Shown piece by piece: positions 14,254 to 20,953 of a stretch of 20,953 bases of DNA (position 1 is its first letter; each line of letters opens with the position of its first letter). The position numbers and the translations under genes are program-made. Below the pieces are notes generated by a model. The model searched no databases. It was given only the letters and a program-made list of their open reading frames with translations, and was not told the DNA's origin. Source of the DNA: an uncultured Prevotella sp. (GTDB lineage Bacteria > Bacteroidota > Bacteroidia > Bacteroidales > Bacteroidaceae); contig CAMBBY010000001.1 in NCBI GenBank assembly GCA_945863825.1, forward strand, positions 1 through 20,953. The letters are read 5' to 3'.

Positions 14254-15303
14254 TCACTTCACTTCCTTGACCAGGTACATGACTACAGGCAAGTGGTCGC
14301 TGAAACCATTGAGCCATCTGCCACCAGCCTGAGTGCGCAGCGGAGCACCCTTGTACTGACCTTCCTGCTGGATAAGATAATCGCGGCGGAAAACCTGATG
14401 AGCAAAATACTTCAATGTAGAGAAATCCTTATTCTTAGCATCCTTGTTGAGCAGGTTTGGCGTAATCACAATCTGATCGAAGAGATTCCAGTTGCCATTA
14501 TAGAATAAGGTGCCCTTACCCTGCTTGGCCAGAATATTATACCATGGATTGTACATATCGTTTGGTCCAACCTGACTGATCTCCGGTTTGGCGCTCAACA
14601 CCTCATGCATACTCTTATTGGTAGGATCATCATTCATATCGCCCATTACAAACACCTTCATATCCTTGTTGATGCGGAGCAGACTATCCTTGACTGCCTT
14701 GGTTTGGCGAGCACCCGACTCCCGATAGAACGGACCAGAGAAACGGCTTGGCCAGTGACAAACGATGACAGCCACATCCTCACCTGCCATTTCACCACGA
14801 ACAGTGAGGAAACCACGAGTATAATAAGCACTGTCCTTAGCCTTCTCCTGAACATAAGGCACTAACTTTACATTCTTCACAGAGAAAAGAGAAGGATTGT
14901 AGAGGAAAGCACAATCAATGCCACGACGGTCTGGACCCTCTATATGACAATATTTCATATTACGGGCCTTCAGAGGAGCCTGCTCTATCAAGTCGTCCAG
15001 CACTTTATGATTTTCCACCTCTGACAATCCGATGAAAGCACACCCCACCTTAGGCAACTTATCTGTACCCATATCGGCAAGCGCCTTGGCCATGTTGCGC
15101 AACTTATTGGTATATTTCATTCCGTTCCATCCCTTGGCAGGAAGATATTCGTAATCATTCTTGCCCTCATCATGGCAAGTATCGAAGAGATTCTCCTGGT
15201 TATAAAAACCTACAGCATAGAGATTGAATCGTTTCTGCCCTTGGGCAAAAGCAGCCAAGCTGACTATCAAGAAGGCCGCAAACATCAATACATTTTTCTT
15301 CAT
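14254..15303 (-). CDS. Secreted endonuclease/exonuclease/phosphatase-family protein
   Basis: The 349-residue protein has a signal peptide (MKKNVLMFAAFLIV, cleavage likely after AFA at 18-20). The complete EEP active-site set follows: QEN (36-38), the metal acid in SEVE (94-97), D130 in RGIDCAF, H183 in CHWPSR, the D222/N224 pair in GDMNDDP, and the final SDH at 335-337. The family hydrolyses phosphodiesters or phosphomonoesters with Mg ions (DNase I, sphingomyelinases, inositol phosphatases). Here a nuclease-like role outside the cytoplasm is plausible but unproven. The first residue after the predicted cleavage is Q, not Cys, so it is periplasmic or secreted rather than a lipoprotein. It is divergent from the TonB receptor operon, which suggests a joint role. 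Confidence 0.9.
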   Translation of the reverse strand: MKKNVLMFAAFLIVSLAAFAQGQKRFNLYAVGFYNQENLFDTCHDEGKNDYEYLPAKGWNGMKYTNKLRNMAKALADMGTDKLPKVGCAFIGLSEVENHKVLDDLIEQAPLKARNMKYCHIEGPDRRGIDCAFLYNPSLFSVKNVKLVPYVQEKAKDSAYYTRGFLTVRGEMAGEDVAVIVCHWPSRFSGPFYRESGARQTKAVKDSLLRINKDMKVFVMGDMNDDPTNKSMHEVLSAKPEISQVGPNDMYNPWYNILAKQGKGTLFYNGNWNLFDQIVITPNLLNKDAKNKDFSTLKYFAHQVFRRDYLIQQEGQYKGAPLRTQAGGRWLNGFSDHLPVVMYLVKEVK

Positions 15304-15457
15304 AAATTTATTATTTTATTTAGATTATCAAAAATCTTAAGTTAGTAAATGTGCGAAAACTCGCTATCTGAATGCAAATATCGGCATTTTATTTGGAAAA
15401 ACCGCATACTTAATCAAAATTTAAACGAAAAAACTTTTAATTTTAAAAAATATTTTG

Positions 15458-15465
15458 TTACTTTG
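15458..15465 (+). promoter_or_regulatory. Possible -7 element of the TonB receptor operon
   Basis: TTACTTTG resembles TAnnTTTG and sits 30 bases upstream of the ATG at 15496. No clear -33 TTTG is seen at the right distance. The divergent gene's promoter in 15304-15450 could not be fixed; GATTTTTG on the minus strand near 15330 is only a partial match. Confidence 0.45.
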
Positions 15466-15495
15466 CAGACATTATTAGTAATTAAACTATAAACT

Positions 15496-18030
15496 ATGCA
15501 ACAAAAGGTAAAATTAGCAATGCTTGCGCTCTGTTATGGTCCGCTGGCTTTTGCACAGAATGTTGAGCAAAAGGCTGCATCCAACCTGGACGAGAACGCA
15601 TTCACATTCACCGAAGCACAGTTGGGTGAGGATGATGACATGTCTCAGAATGTAACCATTCTCAACTCTACCTCTAACGTTTATGCATCAGAGGCAGGAT
15701 ACCTCTTCTCTCCTATGCGTTACCGTTATCGTAGCTTCAATCAAAAGTATAACGAGGTTTACATCAATGGAGCACCTGTCAACGACATGGAAAGCGGCCA
15801 GTTCCGTTTCTCCAACATCGGTGGCTTGAACCGTTTCTCCAGAAATGTAGATTTTGCTTTGCCTTTCGAAGGAAACAACTATTCTATGACAGGCATGGCT
15901 GGTAGCAACAACTACGACTTCCGTGCCGGAAGCATGCAAGTGGGTCAGTATGCCTCAGTTGCTGCTGCCAACAGAAATTACACACTTCGTGGTCTCTACA
16001 CTTACAGCAGCGGTTTCAACGACCGTGGCTGGGCATTCAGTGCCGGTCTCACCTACCGATGGGCCAACCGTGGTTATGTGGAGGGTACATTCTACAATGC
16101 TTTATCTTACTACATCGGTGTTCAGAAGAAGTGGAACAATGGTCACTCCCTGAGTATCTCTACCTGGGGCAACCCTACCGAGCGCTCTACCCAGGGTGCT
16201 TCTACCGACGAGGCTTACTGGCTCGCCAACGACCGTTACTACAACCCTTACTGGGGTTATCAGAACGGCCACAAGCGCAATTCGCGCGTTGTCAACGACT
16301 TCTCCCCTTCTGCTATCGCAACATGGGACTGGGACATCAATGATAAATTGAAACTCACAACTTCTGCATTTGCCAAGTACTCTATGTACAAGAGCACCAA
16401 GCTCAACTACAACAATGCAGAGAACCCACAGCCAGATTACTGGAAGAACATGCCAAGCAGCTACTATGACATCTGGAATCCTTCTTCTGTCAACAACAAC
16501 CCTAATACATGGCAGAGCTGGAAGAACTCATACGATTTCTGGACAGCAAGCAAGGCTAACCGCCAGATTGACTGGGACCGCCTCTACTATGCTAACGAAA
16601 ATGCAGCAAAGGCTGGCAACGAAACAATGTACTACATCCAGGCTAAGCATAATGACAACTTGAACCTCACCTTGTCATCTACGCTTACTGCAAAGGTAAC
16701 CAAGAACTCCAAACTGGTGAGCGGCTTCATCTTAGCCAGCAACAGCAACCGCCACTACCAGACTTTGGAGGATATGCTTGGCGGCTCTCTCTTCCACAAC
16801 ATCAATAATTACGCTCTCGGAAAGTATCCAGCTACTGATCCAAGAGTTCAGTATGACTTAAACCGTCCTAACGCCCCAGTCAATGAAGGCGACAAGTTCG
16901 GTTACGATTACAAGATTGAAGTGATGAAGGGATTGCTCTGGACATCTTACACTGCAGAATTAGGCAGATTCCAGACTATGTTCAGCGCAAAGTTGGGTCA
17001 GACCAATATGCGCCGTCATGGCTATATGCGCAATGGTATGGCTGCAGAAAACTCTTATGGCAACACCGGAAGCGCCAGAATGGGCGAAGGTGGTGCCAAG
17101 GGTAGCATCAGCTTCGATGCCGGTCGCGGTCATGCGTTCAAATTAGGTATTGGCTACGAGTGGCAGCCACCTAAGGCTAACACTGCATTCGTATCTCCTG
17201 AGATCCAGAATGACTTCGTGAGAGATCTGCATGATGAGCATATCTTCAGCAGCGAGTTCGCTTACCAATACCAGAACTCATGGATGCACGCCAACCTGAA
17301 TGCATACTATAGCCGTCTTGACCACGTTACTGAGTGGCAGAACTTCTACAGTGATATGGACAACTCGTTCGTATATTTCAGTCTTCCTGGTTTGCAGAAG
17401 GAATACTATGGTGTAGAATTGGGTCTCGACTTCAAACTCACATCTTTCCTCAACTTCAAGGCTATCGGTACTTTGAGCGACAACAGAATCCTCAAGGATA
17501 TTGAGACTACACGTTCTGAGTCTGTCACAGGCGACTTGAATACTGAAATGACATATATTAAAGGTATGCGCGAGAGCGGAACTCCTCTCAACGTAGGAAG
17601 CCTTGGCTTGAGCTATCATGCTGGTGGCTGGTTCATCGACCTCAATGCCAACTACTACGACCGTATCTACCTGTCATACGCACCTATCTACCGCACCCAG
17701 TCTGAGTTGTCTCGTCTCAACGCATTCGACAACTTCGGCAACCTGATGCCAGGTTATACAGACCAGGCTAAGGGTCATGGTGGCTGGATGGTTGACGGCA
17801 GCATCGGCAAGAGCGTACGCTTGAAGCACGGCAGCTTGAACTTCAACTTGATGATTACCAACATTCTGAACAACCAGAAGATTGTATCTGGCGGTTATGA
17901 GCAGAGCCGAAGCGATTTCTCAGGTAATGGTGAGAGCAGCAAGGAGCGCGTTTACAAGTTCTCCAAGAACCCTAAGAAGTATTACGTATTCGGAACAAAT
18001 GGTATGTTCCAGGTTTCTTATAGATTCTAA
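15496..18030 (+). CDS. TonB-dependent receptor lacking the N-terminal carboxypeptidase-regulatory-like domain
   Basis: This 844-residue outer-membrane protein has a signal peptide (MQQKVKLAMLALCYG, cleavage after AFA at 18-20). About 20 acidic residues follow, then a plug-like domain at about 40-155 with YNEVYINGAPVNDMESGQF, and a beta-barrel to the end, closing with FQVSYRF (aromatic last residue, as for Bam insertion). It lacks the CarbopepD_reg-like extension of SusC-type receptors and no clear TonB box is seen. The barrel has long Asn/Tyr/Trp-rich loops. It should import a ligand through the outer membrane using TonB energy; the ligand is unknown. The two OB-fold lipoprotein genes follow at 14 and 35 bases, and there is no SusD-like gene. 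Confidence 0.88.
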   Translation: MQQKVKLAMLALCYGPLAFAQNVEQKAASNLDENAFTFTEAQLGEDDDMSQNVTILNSTSNVYASEAGYLFSPMRYRYRSFNQKYNEVYINGAPVNDMESGQFRFSNIGGLNRFSRNVDFALPFEGNNYSMTGMAGSNNYDFRAGSMQVGQYASVAAANRNYTLRGLYTYSSGFNDRGWAFSAGLTYRWANRGYVEGTFYNALSYYIGVQKKWNNGHSLSISTWGNPTERSTQGASTDEAYWLANDRYYNPYWGYQNGHKRNSRVVNDFSPSAIATWDWDINDKLKLTTSAFAKYSMYKSTKLNYNNAENPQPDYWKNMPSSYYDIWNPSSVNNNPNTWQSWKNSYDFWTASKANRQIDWDRLYYANENAAKAGNETMYYIQAKHNDNLNLTLSSTLTAKVTKNSKLVSGFILASNSNRHYQTLEDMLGGSLFHNINNYALGKYPATDPRVQYDLNRPNAPVNEGDKFGYDYKIEVMKGLLWTSYTAELGRFQTMFSAKLGQTNMRRHGYMRNGMAAENSYGNTGSARMGEGGAKGSISFDAGRGHAFKLGIGYEWQPPKANTAFVSPEIQNDFVRDLHDEHIFSSEFAYQYQNSWMHANLNAYYSRLDHVTEWQNFYSDMDNSFVYFSLPGLQKEYYGVELGLDFKLTSFLNFKAIGTLSDNRILKDIETTRSESVTGDLNTEMTYIKGMRESGTPLNVGSLGLSYHAGGWFIDLNANYYDRIYLSYAPIYRTQSELSRLNAFDNFGNLMPGYTDQAKGHGGWMVDGSIGKSVRLKHGSLNFNLMITNILNNQKIVSGGYEQSRSDFSGNGESSKERVYKFSKNPKKYYVFGTNGMFQVSYRF

Positions 18031-18044
18031 TAAAAAGGAAAGAT

Positions 18045-19286
18045 ATGAAAAAAATATTATTCATAGCAATGGCTTTTGCCAGTATGTTTTTTGCATCTTG
18101 CATGGGCGATGGTTATGCTGATCCTGATAATACGATCAAGGTGCCTGCGGCTCCTGTCGGTGACAATAATATCAAGGAGAAGAATGTCATCACAATTGCA
18201 CAGCTGAAGGAAGACTACAACAGCCTCATTGCTAATAAGAGATATGAACAGATAGACAAGGACATCCAGATCAAGGGTTATATTACCGGTAATGATCTCG
18301 GTGGAAACCTTTACAACGAGGTTTGTCTGCAGGACGAGACGGGTGGTATCTTGGTTTGCATCAACAAGGGTGCTCTCTATGGCGAACTTCCTGTTGGTCA
18401 GCAAATCCTCATCAATCTGAAGGGCCTCTACATTGGTGGTTACGGTTCTCAGGCTGAGTTGGGCGGTGTCTATACCAACAGCACTACGGGTGCACAGTCT
18501 ATCGGTAAGGTTGACCGCTACGAGTGGAACAAGCATTTCAAGATTTTGGGTTCTCCAGACGCAGCCAAGGCTGAAAGTTTGGTAGAGGTGTTCGACAAGA
18601 CCAAGATCAAGGATGCTGACTATCTGAAGTCTTGCTCTGGCAAGTTGATGCGCATTGAGAATGTACAGTTCTCTCAGGCTGACGGTAAGGCCGTTTATGC
18701 CCCAGAGACAGAAAAGGACAAGACCAACTGCGTGAACCGCAACCTGACTGATGCAGAAACCAAAACACCTATCAGTGCTTCCAATCTCTTGGTTCGCACT
18801 TCAGCTTATGCCAAGTTTGCCAATGTTGCTTTACCAAAGGACCCTGTCAACATTACAGGTATTTTCACCCGTTTCAACAATGTTTGGCAGATTCTGATCC
18901 GTACAAGCAATGATGTTGAGACAGCGCTGAATGTTCCTGGTGGAACCAAGGAAGAACCTTACACTGTAACCAACGCGCTCAAACTCATCAATGCTGGTAA
19001 ATATACAACGGATAAGGTTTATACTACCGGAATCATCTGCGAGGTAGGTAGCGTTGATACAGGCTCGTATGGTAATGCTACATATTCTATCTCTGAAGAT
19101 GGAAAGGCAGTTACCGGCAAGATGATCAAGGTATTCCGCGGCTTCAATCTCGACAACCAGAAATGGACAGAAGAGACAAAGGGCACCCTTGCCGTAGGAA
19201 AGAAGGTTGTCATCTGTGGAGCATTGACGATGTACAATGGCACTCCAGAAATTGACAGCGGAAACTACCTCATCTCTATCAAGTAA
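18045..19286 (+). CDS. DUF5689-like lipoprotein with a C-terminal OB-fold module
   Basis: The 413-residue protein is a lipoprotein: MKKILFIAMAFASMFFASC has the lipidated Cys at 19, followed by MGDGYADPD. The main part, about residues 45-290, resembles DUF5689 (ITIAQLKEDYNSLI, then an OB-like section with IQIKGYITGNDLGGNLYNEV and VGQQILINLKGLYIGGY). A separate module at about 303-412 (EEPYTVTNALKLINAGKY onward) is OB-fold-like and closely related to the middle module of the next gene. OB folds often bind nucleic acid or sugar, but no ligand is known here. AAAAAGGAAAG just before the ATG is a good ribosome-binding site. It lies 14 bases after the receptor and probably works as its cell-surface partner. 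The assignment by domain is from recall, not from a search. Confidence 0.8.
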   Translation: MKKILFIAMAFASMFFASCMGDGYADPDNTIKVPAAPVGDNNIKEKNVITIAQLKEDYNSLIANKRYEQIDKDIQIKGYITGNDLGGNLYNEVCLQDETGGILVCINKGALYGELPVGQQILINLKGLYIGGYGSQAELGGVYTNSTTGAQSIGKVDRYEWNKHFKILGSPDAAKAESLVEVFDKTKIKDADYLKSCSGKLMRIENVQFSQADGKAVYAPETEKDKTNCVNRNLTDAETKTPISASNLLVRTSAYAKFANVALPKDPVNITGIFTRFNNVWQILIRTSNDVETALNVPGGTKEEPYTVTNALKLINAGKYTTDKVYTTGIICEVGSVDTGSYGNATYSISEDGKAVTGKMIKVFRGFNLDNQKWTEETKGTLAVGKKVVICGALTMYNGTPEIDSGNYLISIK

Positions 19287-19321
19287 TTCATCCATTAGAA
19301 ATTTTTAAATAGAATAACAAT

Positions 19322-20686
19322 ATGAAAAAGATTATATATTCATTGTTTGTGTTGGCTATGGCAGCCTTTACTTTCAGCAGTTGCGAGGACGTTCCTGCTC
19401 CTTACGACATGCCTACTAAGCCAGAGACTCCAGAACTTTCAACAGATGGAACTGAAGCCAACCCATATACAGTAGCTGATGCAAAGATTGCAGCTACGGG
19501 TACTAATGTTTTCGTAAAGGCTTTCATCGTAGGTTATGTACCTGACAAGGCCCTGAATGAAGCTATCTTCGGCGATGCTGCAAGTGCAGAAAATGCTCCA
19601 ACAAACATCTTGGTCGCTGCAAGTGCAGATGAAACCAACGTAACAAACTGTATGCCAATCCAGTTGCCAGCAGGTGCTATTCGTACTGCACTCAACCTCA
19701 AGAACAATCCTGGCAACTTGAAGCAAGAAGTGATTCTCTGCGGTAATATTGAGACCTACTTTGGTGCAACTGGTTTGAAGAGTGTTGCCTATGCTAAGAT
19801 TGGAGCCAAGGAATTTGGCACAAAACCTGGCGGTTCAACCACTACTCCAGATACTCCTTCAACAGGTAAGGGTTCTGCAAGTGATCCATACACCGTAGCA
19901 GAAGCTATCGCAGCCATCAAGGCAGGTGCTCCTACCTACGAGGTTTACTTGACAGGTATCATTTCTGAAGTTGATTATTACAATGAAACATATAAGAGCC
20001 TTTCTTACTACATCTCTGACAATGGTAAGAGCAAGGACATACAGGTTTATTCTGGTAAGGGTTTGAATGGTGCAGACTTCACATCTAAGGATGATTTGAA
20101 GGTTGGTCAAAAGGTAACTATCAAGGGTATTATCAAGGCATTCAATAAGAATGGTACCGATATCATGGAGGTTGACAAGAACAGCACTATCATCAAGATA
20201 GAAGGCGAAGGCACTGGCGGTGAGGTTACTCCAAAGCCAGAAACTCCTGATACAAGTAAAGGCATCATCATCGATGGTACTACCGTTACTTTGACCAATA
20301 GCGCTGCTACTGCTGGCGAGAGCATCAAAGTTGATTTTTCTACCCTTGGCTATCAAAACCAACAAGATGTTGAGAAAATCGAATTGTCAGATGGCACCAT
20401 AATCAGTTTCGACAAGAACGGCGAGTCTAATGGTCCTAAGTATTATAATGCAACCAAAGGCATCCGTGTATACAAGAACAACAAGATTATCTTCAACGGT
20501 AAGAATACCATTGCCAAGATTGTCATGACTTGCGACAGTTATAGTGGCACAAACTATGTAGGTAACGAAACTGCTACCATTACATTCTCAGGCAACACCG
20601 CCACATATAACAATGTTTATACAGAAGCAACAGGTGGTGGTGTTCAGCTTCGCATAAAGACCGTAGAAATCTTCTATGCCAAGTAA
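19322..20686 (+). CDS. Multi-domain lipoprotein with OB-fold-like repeats (DUF6359-like)
   Basis: This 454-residue lipoprotein has its lipobox at TFSSC (Cys 21). The acidic +1/+2 residues (ED) could serve as a surface-export signal. Three domains are separated by Pro/Thr linkers: domain 1 at about 46-163 (NPYTVADAKIAATGTNVFVK), domain 2 at about 186-294 (DPYTVAEAIAAIKAGAPTYE) and a beta-rich C-terminal domain at about 314-454. Domains 1 and 2 share the opening xPYTVxxA and the VGxKV...G strand pattern with the last module of the preceding gene, so they look like copies of one OB-fold unit. It is probably surface-exposed and part of the receptor operon. The third domain is not recognised. The gene ends before a good terminator. 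Confidence 0.8.
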   Translation: MKKIIYSLFVLAMAAFTFSSCEDVPAPYDMPTKPETPELSTDGTEANPYTVADAKIAATGTNVFVKAFIVGYVPDKALNEAIFGDAASAENAPTNILVAASADETNVTNCMPIQLPAGAIRTALNLKNNPGNLKQEVILCGNIETYFGATGLKSVAYAKIGAKEFGTKPGGSTTTPDTPSTGKGSASDPYTVAEAIAAIKAGAPTYEVYLTGIISEVDYYNETYKSLSYYISDNGKSKDIQVYSGKGLNGADFTSKDDLKVGQKVTIKGIIKAFNKNGTDIMEVDKNSTIIKIEGEGTGGEVTPKPETPDTSKGIIIDGTTVTLTNSAATAGESIKVDFSTLGYQNQQDVEKIELSDGTIISFDKNGESNGPKYYNATKGIRVYKNNKIIFNGKNTIAKIVMTCDSYSGTNYVGNETATITFSGNTATYNNVYTEATGGGVQLRIKTVEIFYAK

Positions 20687-20716
20687 AGAAAGCAACATCA
20701 CATAAACACATACATT

Positions 20717-20746
20717 TCCCCATTGTCTCTCATCAGGCAATGGGGA
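20717..20746 (+). terminator. Terminator of the TonB receptor/lipoprotein operon
   Basis: TCCCCATTG (20717-20725) pairs with CAATGGGGA (20738-20746) around a 12-base loop and is followed by TTTTTG. It lies 31 bases after the last gene and is a standard intrinsic terminator. Confidence 0.85.
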
Positions 20747-20759
20747 TTTTTGTTTCAGT

Positions 20760-20953
20760 AATGTCCAGCTATGCCCTTCAAGCGGTCCCTCGATGAACAC
20801 GTGATGGGGAACTGGGGAACAAGAGACGAGCAACGAGGGATCACGAGGCGGGCAACGAGTGCCCAAACAGAGAACCGCAATTTGGGCAATATATCTGTGA
20901 TAATAAAAAAAAGAGTAAAAGAAAGAAAAACATCAGGAAATATTTGGCAGAAA
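20760..20953. other. Non-coding tail with short inverted repeats
   Basis: No credible gene is seen to the window end. The stretch contains TCCCTCG/CGAGGGA (about 20788 and 20834), GGGCA/TGCCC and CCCAAA/TTTGGG arms, and ACGAG occurring four times between about 20826 and 20860. It could be the edge of a structured RNA or a repeat, but I cannot identify it. Confidence 0.4.

Noticed and set aside
20588..20866. Open frame of 92 codons on the minus strand at the right end
   Set aside because: It runs through the terminator hairpin and into the end of the lipoprotein gene. It has no ribosome-binding site and no family resemblance.
1..20953. tRNA, rRNA or integrase/attachment sites
   Set aside because: I looked through the intergenic stretches for cloverleaf arms, CCA ends and rRNA signatures and found none. 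No integrase or transposase frame is present.

Overview
This looks like the end of a contig from a Bacteroidales genome, most likely Prevotella/Segatella. Three things point there: promoters of the TTTG-N19/20-TAnnTTTG type, the conserved orders nusB-yajC-ybbR and rplY-pth-S4, and a TonB-dependent receptor with MKK-type lipoproteins. The genus is an inference. The first 43 bases are not genomic: they are an Illumina Nextera i5/Read 1 adapter with its index, and they cut the first gene.

Region 1 (44-6626) is housekeeping. On the minus strand run nusB, yajC and a ybbR-like gene that continues off the contig. Divergent from them, on the plus strand, are rplY (general stress/CTC type L25), pth with a TTG start, and an S4-domain RNA-binding protein. 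A 3' scrap of an outer-membrane beta-barrel gene follows, then a bidirectional terminator, a DUF308/HdeD-like membrane protein (minus), a histidine phosphatase and a short-chain dehydrogenase (plus).

Region 2 (6627-12890) is a defence insert bounded by strong bidirectional terminators. A type III restriction-modification operon (mod then res, minus strand) is transcribed from a good promoter some 370 bases upstream of mod. Its long leader contains repeated, mutually exclusive hairpins and a hairpin next to the mod start codon. The target-recognition part of mod is much more AT-rich than the rest of the gene, as expected after a specificity swap. Divergent from mod is a small antitoxin/PIN-domain toxin pair with its own promoter.

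Region 3 (12891-20953) holds uridine kinase, a uracil-DNA-glycosylase-family protein and a secreted endonuclease/exonuclease/phosphatase-family enzyme, all on the minus strand. Divergent from them is an operon of a TonB-dependent receptor without the usual N-terminal extension domain and two lipoproteins built from OB-fold-like modules (DUF5689/DUF6359-like). A terminator closes that operon. The secreted phosphoesterase, receptor and OB-fold lipoproteins suggest a surface system that binds, cleaves and imports a phosphate-containing ligand such as nucleic acid. That function is an inference. The last 190 bases hold short inverted repeats but no recognisable gene.
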